Program-made: the position numbers and the translations under genes
From: Rhizobiaceae bacterium UBA1291
GTDB lineage: Bacteria; Pseudomonadota; Alphaproteobacteria; Rhizobiales; Rhizobiaceae
Assembly (NCBI GenBank): GCA_002307905.1
Contig: DBUL01000139.1
Coordinates: 9,588 to 15,419, forward strand
Direction: 5' to 3'
DNA length: 5,832 nt
Notes under the pieces: model-generated
The model's input: only the letters and a program-made list of their open reading frames with translations
Told to the model about the DNA's origin: nothing
Database searches by the model: none
Shown here: piece by piece, positions 1-4,579 of the stretch
Layout of the letters: every line of letters begins with the position of its first letter
Position numbering within the stretch: the first letter of the stretch is position 1

Positions 1-63
1 GGAGCCCGAAAGGGCAAGCGAGAGTGCGGCGGAAAAGAGGAGCTTGCGGGAGTGGAGTGTCAT
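1..63 (-). CDS. N-terminus of an exported protein, probably an ABC substrate-binding protein (partial)
   Basis: Reading the minus strand from the ATG at 63 gives 21 codons running off the window edge. They begin MTLHSRKLLF and continue with an alanine/leucine/serine-rich stretch. This is a typical signal-peptide start: a short basic n-region (H-S-R-K, residues 4-7) followed by a hydrophobic h-region of about 12 residues. The cleavage site lies beyond the window. A good ribosome binding site (AAGGA on the minus strand, 71-75) sits 7 nt before the ATG. The gene follows the ABC permease by 47 bp in the same direction, so by context it is most likely the periplasmic nitrate/sulfonate/taurine-type binding protein of that transporter. 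The identity is inferred from signal peptide and position only; another exported protein is possible. Confidence 0.7.
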   Translation of the reverse strand, partial: MTLHSRKLLFSAALSLALSGS

Positions 64-110
64 GGGAGTTTCCTTGGATGACGGTGTGACGGGAGGGATC
101 GGATGTCTTG

Positions 111-950
111 TCAGGCCCAGCGGCACAGGCGCCGCTGCAGGAAGACGAGGGCGGCGTTGGCGGCGAGGCCAAGCAGCGCCAGGAGCAGGATCGCCGCGAA
201 CATCAGCGGGATCTGGAAGTTGTATTGCGCGTTCATCACCTGGAATCCGATGCCCTTGTTGGCGCCGATCATCTCGGCCGCGATGAGCAGCAATAGCGCG
301 GTCGTCGCCGAGAGGCGCAGACCAACGAAGATTGCGGGCATGGAGGCCGGCAGAACCACGCGGCTGAAGATCTGGAGCGACCCGGCGCCATAGGTTCGCG
401 CCATCTCGATCAGTTTACGGTCCACCTCCTTCACACCGCCGATGGTCGACAAGAGGATCGGGAAGAGCGTTGCCCAGAAGATGACGAAGACCTTCGAGGA
501 CTCCCCGAGACCAAGCAGGAGGATGAAGACCGGATAGAGTGCGAGCGCCGAGGTCTGGCGAAAGAACTGCAAGAGGGGATCGAGTGCCTGCTCCACTGCC
601 CTCACCTGCCCCATGAAGAGCCCGAGCGGGACGCCGAGACCGACGGCCGCGACGAAGGCGATGCCTGAGCGTTGCAGGCTGATGGCGATGTCGTCGGCGA
701 AAGCACCTGATGCAATCGCGTTCCACAAGGCACCGAGGATCTGGTCGAGCGGCGGAAAGATGGATGCATTGACCCAGCCCAAGGTGGAGGCTGCCTGCCA
801 GAGGACCAGGAAAGCGATCACGAGGCCGTAGCGGGCGAGGACCTGCGCGATCACGCCCGTCGCGTTGCTCAGCCAGCGCGGTGCGGGCTCGGCATCGGGG
901 GAAAGACGGAAGCCATAGGCTCTTGCGTGATGGATATCTTCATAGGACAT
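111..950 (-). CDS. ABC transporter permease, nitrate/sulfonate/taurine (SsuC/TauC) type
   Basis: This 279-residue inner-membrane protein should form the channel of an ABC importer. About six hydrophobic segments are visible, near residues 41-59, 95-115, 135-150, 153-171, 213-228 and 248-270. The EAA loop that contacts the ATPase is at about 182-201 (EMARTYGAG, ending VVLP), which marks the binding-protein-dependent permease family. The long N-terminal arm before the first helix and the overall order resemble SsuC/TauC permeases, which are usually around 250-280 residues. I chose the ATG at 950 because GAGGT (956-960 on the plus strand, read in reverse) lies 5 nt before it. A GTG at 962 overlaps the stop of the monooxygenase gene (GTGA) and would add four residues. 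The gene is 8 bp after the monooxygenase stop, so the two are surely co-transcribed. The substrate is probably a sulfonate-like or related anion, but that is inference. Confidence 0.9.
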   Translation of the reverse strand: MSYEDIHHARAYGFRLSPDAEPAPRWLSNATGVIAQVLARYGLVIAFLVLWQAASTLGWVNASIFPPLDQILGALWNAIASGAFADDIAISLQRSGIAFVAAVGLGVPLGLFMGQVRAVEQALDPLLQFFRQTSALALYPVFILLLGLGESSKVFVIFWATLFPILLSTIGGVKEVDRKLIEMARTYGAGSLQIFSRVVLPASMPAIFVGLRLSATTALLLLIAAEMIGANKGIGFQVMNAQYNFQIPLMFAAILLLALLGLAANAALVFLQRRLCRWA

Positions 951-958
951 GGCGGACC

Positions 959-2311
959 TCACTCGGCAGCCTGCACGACCGAGCGATCGGCGGCATAGCG
1001 GTTGACGGGGAACGGCAGGCCGAGATTTTCGCGCAGCGTCTGGCCCTCATAGGCCGTGCGGAACAGGCCGCGGCGCTGGAGCTCGGGGATCACCAGATCG
1101 ACGAAGTCATCAAGACCCGCCGGCAGCCATGGCGGCAGTATATTGAACCCGTCCGCGGCTTCGTTCTCGAACCATTCCTGCAGCGTATCGGCGATCTGCG
1201 CGGGCGTCCCGACGATGGTGAAGTGCCCGCGCGCCGATGCGACCCACTGATAGAGCTGGCGTATCGAGAAATTGTTCTCGTCGGCGATCTGGCGGATCAG
1301 CGCCTGGCGGCTCTTCATGCCCTCGGTCGGCGGGGCCGGCGGAAGGGGACCGTCAAGATCGTAACCCCGGAGGTCGAGCGTGCCGCCCGTGAGACCGTTG
1401 AGCAGGCCGATGCCGTCCTCTTCCAGGATCAGTGCGGTCAGGCGATCGTATTTCTCGCGCGCCTCCGCTTCAGTTCGACCGACGAAGGGCGAGACGCCGG
1501 GCATGATCAGGACGTGATCCGGATTGCGGCCGAGGCCACGGGCGCGGTTCTTGATGTCGCGGTAGAATTCCTGCGCCGTCTCGATGTGCTGGTGCGCGGT
1601 GAAGATCACCTCCGCCGTCGACGCGGCAAGGCCACGACCATCGTCGGACTGTCCGGCCTGGACGATCACCGGATGTCCCTGGCGCGAGCGCGAGACGTTC
1701 AGCGGGCCCTTGACCTGGAAGTGTTCGCCCCTGTGATCGGCGTCATGCAGCTTGGCGGGATCGAAGAAGACACCCGTTTCCTTGTCGCGGATGAAGGCAT
1801 CGTCCTCGAAGCTGTTCCAGAGCGTCTTGACCACGTCCACATGCTCGGCGGCGCGCTTATAGCGGTCGGCATGCGGCAGTTGCGTCTCGCGATTGAAGTT
1901 CTGCGCCGTGGCGTCGCCCGTCGTGGTGACGACGTTCCATCCTGCGCGCCCGTCGGAAATGAGGTCGAGCGAGGCGAACTTGCGGGCGGTGTTGTACGGC
2001 TCCTCGTAGGTCGTCGAAGCCGTCGCGATGAAGCCGAGATGGGTGGTGAAGGGAGCCAGCGCCGAAAACAGCGTGACCGGTTCGAACCCGGCGACCCGTG
2101 CATTGCCCCCTTCGCGTGCGCCGCCGAAGCCGACAGCGAGACCATCGGCGAGGAAATAGGCGTCGAACAGGCCCTTCTCCGCCGTCAGGGCCAGCTGCTT
2201 GTGAAACTCGAAGCTGACAGCCCCGTCGGCCGGCTGATCCGGATGCCGCCAGGAGGCGATATGCTGCCCACCGCCGGGAAGGAATGCTCCTAGTCTGATC
2301 TTGCGTGTCAT
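959..2311 (-). CDS. NtaA/SnaA/DszA-family FMN-dependent monooxygenase
   Basis: This 450-residue protein belongs to the flavin-dependent luciferase-like superfamily, NtaA/SnaA/DszA/DmoA branch, whose members are usually 430-460 residues. Visible hallmarks are the start KIRLGAFLPGGGQHIASWRH (residues 4-23), the family signature SDGRAGWNVVTT (119-130), RYKRAAEHVDVVKTLWNSF (150-168), GHPVIVQAGQS (212-222) and the C-terminal GHFTIVGTP...DGFN (362-390). These enzymes use FMNH2 from a separate reductase plus O2 to oxygenate a substrate, often breaking a C-S or C-N bond in the cytoplasm. Known members act on nitrilotriacetate, EDTA, dibenzothiophene sulfone, dimethyl sulfide and N-acetylated S-modified cysteines, so the substrate here is open. 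I chose the ATG at 2311 because GAGAGGA lies 6 nt upstream and the family N-terminus starts there. It leads an operon with the permease, and an AT-rich dyad lies 46-64 bp upstream. The reductase partner is probably the flavin reductase at 3901-4440. Confidence 0.93.
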   Translation of the reverse strand: MTRKIRLGAFLPGGGQHIASWRHPDQPADGAVSFEFHKQLALTAEKGLFDAYFLADGLAVGFGGAREGGNARVAGFEPVTLFSALAPFTTHLGFIATASTTYEEPYNTARKFASLDLISDGRAGWNVVTTTGDATAQNFNRETQLPHADRYKRAAEHVDVVKTLWNSFEDDAFIRDKETGVFFDPAKLHDADHRGEHFQVKGPLNVSRSRQGHPVIVQAGQSDDGRGLAASTAEVIFTAHQHIETAQEFYRDIKNRARGLGRNPDHVLIMPGVSPFVGRTEAEAREKYDRLTALILEEDGIGLLNGLTGGTLDLRGYDLDGPLPPAPPTEGMKSRQALIRQIADENNFSIRQLYQWVASARGHFTIVGTPAQIADTLQEWFENEAADGFNILPPWLPAGLDDFVDLVIPELQRRGLFRTAYEGQTLRENLGLPFPVNRYAADRSVVQAAE

Positions 2312-2317
2312 GGCTGG

Positions 2318-2324
2318 TCCTCTC
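2318..2324 (-). promoter_or_regulatory. Ribosome binding site that fixes the monooxygenase start
   Basis: On the minus strand this reads GAGAGGA, 6 nt before the ATG at 2311. It supports that start over an in-frame start about 61 codons further upstream (2494), whose extra residues have no family counterpart and would run across the AT-rich control region. Confidence 0.75.
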
Positions 2325-2357
2325 TCGCTGCTGATCGAATAGGGACAGCCTACATTG

Positions 2358-2375
2358 TCTATATTTTTTATAGAG
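2358..2375. promoter_or_regulatory. AT-rich inverted repeat, candidate operator of the monooxygenase operon (site A)
   Basis: The plus strand has a perfect inverted repeat TCTATA-N5-TATAGA at 2358-2374, in the 262-bp divergent gap between the monooxygenase and rrf2-like genes. Read toward the monooxygenase (minus strand, 2375 to 2360), the core is CTCTATAAAAAATATA. It matches 13 of 16 positions of TTTTATAGAAAATATA at 4527-4542, in front of the FAD protein. It ends 48 nt before the monooxygenase ATG, where a promoter or operator is expected. Binding by the adjacent Rrf2-type regulator is inferred from proximity and repetition. The motif also contains TATAAA and TATAGA, so part of the resemblance could be a shared -10 element. 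Confidence 0.55.
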
Positions 2376-2425
2376 AAATGAGATTGCAAAGTTTCCGGGG
2401 TTTGGCGAAGGAATTTGCAAGGGCG

Positions 2426-2447
2426 CCGGCATTCAGAGGCATGCCGG
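2426..2447. repeat. Hairpin-forming inverted repeat upstream of the rrf2-like gene
   Basis: CCGGCAT (2426-2432) and ATGCCGG (2441-2447) are perfect 7-bp arms around an 8-nt loop. No T-run follows on either strand, so it does not look like an intrinsic terminator. It lies upstream of the candidate rrf2 promoter, so it may be outside that transcript. It could be a protein site or chance in GC-rich DNA. Confidence 0.35.
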
Positions 2448-2477
2448 ACACAGACCAGCGATTGGGGAAGCTTCGCC

Positions 2478-2490
2478 GGCCGGAACGGCC
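2478..2490. repeat. GC-rich short hairpin upstream of the rrf2-like gene
   Basis: GGCCG-GAA-CGGCC is a perfect 5-bp stem with a 3-nt loop. An outer AAGC (2469-2472) can pair with GCTT (2498-2501) across an internal loop, giving a larger imperfect structure. No T-run follows, so a terminator is unlikely. It lies just before the candidate -35 of the regulator gene. Its role is unknown and chance is possible. Confidence 0.3.
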
Positions 2491-2498
2491 TCAAGCGG

Positions 2499-2527
2499 CT
2501 TGCACGCTTAATTCAGAAAAACTATGT
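2499..2527 (+). promoter_or_regulatory. Candidate promoter of the rrf2-like gene
   Basis: CTTGCA (2499-2504), a 17-nt spacer and CTATGT (2522-2527) resemble the rhizobial housekeeping promoter pattern CTTGAC-N17-CTATAT (4/6 and 5/6 matches). It would give a leader of about 40 nt before the ATG at 2574. The AT-rich dyad at 2358-2375 is more than 120 bp upstream of this promoter, so direct autoregulation through that site is not obvious. Confidence 0.45.
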
Positions 2528-2573
2528 AATATGGCCAAAACAACCTCAGGGCCCTCGACCGGATCTCTCTGCA

Positions 2574-3020
2574 ATGCTCACCAACAAAGGCAAGTATGGT
2601 CTGAAAGCGCTCGTCGACCTCGCGGGTCTGGAGCCGGGGCAGACGGCATTCGTGACCGACATCGCGACACGCAACAACATCCCGAAGAAATTCCTCGACA
2701 CCATACTGCTGGAACTGCGCAATAACGGCTTCCTGCGCTCGAAGAAGGGGCCGCACGGCGGCTATGCCCTCTCCAAACCTGCCGACGAGATCATGATCGG
2801 TCAGGTCATCCGCGCCCTCGACGGGCCACTGGCGCCGATCCGATGTGCCAGCAGAACGGCTTTCGAAGCCTGTGACGATTGCCGCGACCCGTCCTCCTGC
2901 CAGATCCGGATCTCTATGACCCGGGTTCGTGATGCGATGGCAGAGGTGCTGGACACGATGACACTCACCCAGTTCGTGGCGTCGGAACAGCCGGATCAGG
3001 ATCTCATCGCCGGCGAGTGA
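2574..3020 (+). CDS. Rrf2/CymR-like transcriptional regulator with a four-cysteine cluster
   Basis: This 148-residue DNA-binding protein has the usual Rrf2 length. The N-terminus MLTNKGKYGLKALVDLA matches the family start. The winged helix spans about residues 22-70, with a recognition region around PKKFLDTILLELRNNGFLRS and the wing KKGPHGGYALSKP (57-69). Next comes IGQVIRALDGPLAPI (75-89), as in CymR-type members. Cysteines 91, 100, 103 and 109 (spacing C-x8-C-x2-C-x5-C, including CDDC) sit where Rrf2 proteins such as IscR, NsrR and RirA hold an Fe-S cluster, so this one may sense Fe-S, redox or sulfur status. B. subtilis CymR, a cysteine-metabolism repressor, lacks such a cluster. The start at 2574 follows from the family alignment, because the Shine-Dalgarno is weak (GGA, 10 nt upstream). 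The gene diverges from the monooxygenase operon and overlaps the convergent dehydrogenase-like gene by 25 bp. Likely targets are the neighbouring operons. Confidence 0.9.
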   Translation: MLTNKGKYGLKALVDLAGLEPGQTAFVTDIATRNNIPKKFLDTILLELRNNGFLRSKKGPHGGYALSKPADEIMIGQVIRALDGPLAPIRCASRTAFEACDDCRDPSSCQIRISMTRVRDAMAEVLDTMTLTQFVASEQPDQDLIAGE

Positions 3021-3871
3021 TCGCCCAGACAGCGCAGATGCGCCGTGTCGAGCGCGCGGCAAAGTCGGTCGATATGTCCGAGGTCTATCCGTGGATCGTC
3101 TACCTGAATGCCGTCGATGACGGACGCGGTCTTGTGGATCATCGCGTCCAAAAGTTCGAGTTCGACTGCAACCGACGGATCCGTCGCAGCGGTCAGGGCC
3201 TTGACGCCAGCTTGCCCGCGCGCGGCTGCGGCTTTCAGAAAAGCCTCCATCAGACGGGCAAGACTCTCTGCATTTGAACCAAGCGAAAGAATGTAGTCGG
3301 GGTGCACGGTCAGATCCGACGCTGCTCGTTCATCGCGCAATGACACCCGGGCATGATCGAGAATTGCGGCCACCGGTGCAGAACCTACAGCAGATGCCAA
3401 CACGACTTGCCAGTCCGTCGAGCCGGTCTCGATATCCGATCTAGCGGGCTCCAGAGCGAAGGCAAGACCTGACCGCACTAGCCTCGGTAGGCCGGCGCCT
3501 GCGCGCCGATCAGCGAACTCGAAGACATCACCTAGTACCACACGTCCGTAGATCGCTTTGCGCTGCTCGGTGGACCCACTGGTTCGGAGCAGTTCCAGAG
3601 CGACGAGATGCCGGAGAAGTCGCTCCGCCGCCGCCGCATTCCACGTCGCGAGCCGGCTGACGGCGTCCGCAACGATGAGGTTCGATATGTCCGGTCCGCC
3701 GAAGCTCTCGGGAATGGACATGGCGAGAAGTCCGCTCGCGGGGAGTTGGGAGGCCTGGTCCGTCTCGCCGCTGGCGGGCGAGTGTCCCAAACGATCGAGC
3801 GCAGCCACGACATCGGCCTCCCGCGTCAGGGCCGGAGGCACCGGCCGTAATCGATCAGCCATCGATACCAT
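2996..3871 (-). CDS. Short acyl-CoA-dehydrogenase-like protein (SfnB/DszC-related, divergent)
   Basis: This is a 291-residue protein. The first 120 residues resemble the N-terminal helical domain of acyl-CoA dehydrogenase-fold flavoproteins: ASGLLAMSIPESFGG (45-59), then LRTSGSTEQRKAIYGRVVLG (95-114). Such proteins are normally 380-410 residues. Here the middle beta domain (about 120-190) is short and lacks a recognisable flavin-contact motif, and the last 100 residues only loosely follow the C-terminal helices, ending in RLCRALDTAHLRCLGDH where family members have an Arg/His-rich tail. SfnB and DszC relatives occur in sulfone and thiophene sulfur assimilation, which fits the neighbours. The start at 3871 has a strong GGAGGAGA 7 nt upstream; a second ATG at 3862 is possible. 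It follows the flavin reductase by 29 bp, so the two are co-transcribed. Catalytic activity is uncertain; it could be an accessory or reduced enzyme. No frameshift is apparent. Confidence 0.7.
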   Translation of the reverse strand: MVSMADRLRPVPPALTREADVVAALDRLGHSPASGETDQASQLPASGLLAMSIPESFGGPDISNLIVADAVSRLATWNAAAAERLLRHLVALELLRTSGSTEQRKAIYGRVVLGDVFEFADRRAGAGLPRLVRSGLAFALEPARSDIETGSTDWQVVLASAVGSAPVAAILDHARVSLRDERAASDLTVHPDYILSLGSNAESLARLMEAFLKAAAARGQAGVKALTAATDPSVAVELELLDAMIHKTASVIDGIQVDDPRIDLGHIDRLCRALDTAHLRCLGDHSPAMRS

Positions 3872-3878
3872 GGATCAG

Positions 3879-3886
3879 TCTCCTCC
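3879..3886 (-). promoter_or_regulatory. Strong ribosome binding site of the dehydrogenase-like gene
   Basis: On the minus strand this reads GGAGGAGA, 7 nt before the ATG at 3871, inside the 29-bp gap after the flavin reductase stop. It favours 3871 over the second ATG at 3862 and argues that the short protein is actively translated rather than a decaying remnant. Confidence 0.7.
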
Positions 3887-3900
3887 GGGAGCCGGTCGTT

Positions 3901-4440
3901 TCAGGCGACAGAGTGGTATCTCCCGTTCTGGTACAGCAGGGAGTTCCCGCCACCGAGACGGATCGACAGCACTCTGCCGATCACGATCACATGGCTGTGC
4001 CTTTCGATTGCTTCCTCGACTTCGCAGTCAAGCGCTGCGACCGCATCTTCGAGCACGGGCGCACCGCTGGCAAGCCGCGTCCACTCGGCTCCCAGATAGC
4101 GCTCGGATCCCCGAAGGCCACCCACGCCGGCGAAACGATGGGCCACCTCCTGGTGGTCGGCACCGATCACGTTGACGGCGAAGTGGCCATAGCGCTCGAC
4201 CACGGGCCAGGTTGAGGAGGATCTGTTGAGCGACACCAGCATGCGCGGCGGATCGACGGACAGCGCCGTGGCGGATGTGACGGTAGCACCGGAGCGCTCT
4301 TCACCTTCACCGGCCGTGATCACACTGACACCGCCACCCAGCGTCCGGAGAGCCTCCTTCAGGCCGGCCGGATCGGCGGGACGGTCGTAGACAGGGCGGA
4401 TGCGTGGCCCGCTGAGCTCGCTCGCGACAAAAACGTTCAT
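3901..4440 (-). CDS. Flavin reductase family protein (NtaB/HpaC/RutF-like)
   Basis: This 179-residue NAD(P)H:flavin oxidoreductase of the Flavin_Reduct (split-barrel) family has a usual length of about 160-190. Visible hallmarks are LRTLGGGVSVITA (31-43), SGATVTSATALSVDPP (50-65) continuing to LVSLNRSS (68-75), HFAVNVIG (86-93), GAPVLEDAVAALDCEVEEAI (126-145) and HVIVIGRV...LLYQNGRYH (150-176). It would make free FMNH2 or FADH2 in the cytoplasm for a two-component monooxygenase, most likely the NtaA/DszA-like enzyme at 959-2311, possibly also the dehydrogenase-like protein encoded 29 bp downstream. I chose the ATG at 4440 because GGAGAG lies 5 nt upstream. A longer in-frame reading to 4506 adds 22 residues with no family match. 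The gene is divergent from the FAD protein across a 139-bp gap holding an AT-rich dyad. Confidence 0.92.
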   Translation of the reverse strand: MNVFVASELSGPRIRPVYDRPADPAGLKEALRTLGGGVSVITAGEGEERSGATVTSATALSVDPPRMLVSLNRSSSTWPVVERYGHFAVNVIGADHQEVAHRFAGVGGLRGSERYLGAEWTRLASGAPVLEDAVAALDCEVEEAIERHSHVIVIGRVLSIRLGGGNSLLYQNGRYHSVA

Positions 4441-4445
4441 CTCAT

Positions 4446-4451
4446 CTCTCC
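4446..4451 (-). promoter_or_regulatory. Ribosome binding site that fixes the flavin reductase start
   Basis: On the minus strand this reads GGAGAG, 5 nt before the ATG at 4440. It supports the 179-residue form over the start at 4506. Confidence 0.7.
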
Positions 4452-4499
4452 GTGCAGACTGGATCTGAACAATGGGTAGCAACCGTGGAACCCGCGCGG

Positions 4500-4528
4500 T
4501 AGACAAACATTTTTAATCTACATATATT
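4500..4528 (+). promoter_or_regulatory. Candidate promoter of the FAD/NAD(P)-binding protein gene
   Basis: TAGACA (4500-4505), a 17-nt spacer and TATATT (4523-4528) match the sigma-70 hexamers TTGACA and TATAAT at 5/6 each with ideal spacing. Transcription would start near 4535 and leave a leader of about 45 nt. The -10 hexamer is the left end of the inverted repeat at 4523-4542, so a protein bound there would block RNA polymerase. I see no equally good promoter for the divergent flavin reductase. Confidence 0.55.
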
Positions 4529-4542
4529 TTATAGAAAATATA
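4523..4542. promoter_or_regulatory. Perfect AT-rich inverted repeat, candidate operator (site B)
   Basis: TATATTTT (4523-4530) and AAAATATA (4535-4542) are perfect 8-bp arms around ATAG. The repeat ends 37 nt before the ATG of the FAD protein and covers the -10 and presumed start site of its promoter candidate, the classic position of a repressor site. Its right 16 bp match site A (2360-2375, read on the minus strand) at 13 of 16 positions. It may also serve the divergent flavin reductase, whose ATG is 82 bp away. Regulation by the local Rrf2 protein is inferred. Confidence 0.6.
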
Positions 4543-4579
4543 CCCATCAGTATTGCCGCCAACCGGAAGGAAGACTGCC

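Noticed and set aside
881..2293. Plus-strand open reading frame of 470 codons opposite the monooxygenase and the start of the permease.
   Set aside because: It is antisense to a clearly recognisable enzyme, its translation resembles no family I know, and long antisense frames are common in GC-rich genes with strong third-position bias.
2426..2447. The 7-bp-arm hairpin as an intrinsic terminator.
   Set aside because: No T-run follows on either strand and no gene ends nearby; both neighbouring genes start away from it.
2312..2494. N-terminal extension of the monooxygenase to a start at 2494.
   Set aside because: The family N-terminus and a good ribosome binding site are at 2311; the extra 61 residues look like translated AT-rich control DNA.
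2415..2573. N-terminal extension of the Rrf2-like regulator to 2415.
   Set aside because: Rrf2 proteins start at the M-x-x-x-K-G-x-Y-G motif, which is at 2574; the upstream frame runs through hairpins and a promoter candidate.
2996..3871. Dehydrogenase-like gene as a pseudogene.
   Set aside because: The frame is uninterrupted, has a strong ribosome binding site and normal GC-rich codon use. Its short length may be a genuine subfamily trait, so I kept it as a CDS with reduced confidence.
3558..4175. Plus-strand open reading frame of 205 codons across the dehydrogenase-like and flavin reductase genes.
   Set aside because: It is antisense to two recognisable genes, rich in Arg/Ser/Pro as expected of a shadow frame, and crosses their intergenic gap.
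4441..4506. 22-residue extension of the flavin reductase.
   Set aside because: A ribosome binding site is correctly spaced before the ATG at 4440, and the extra residues have no family match.
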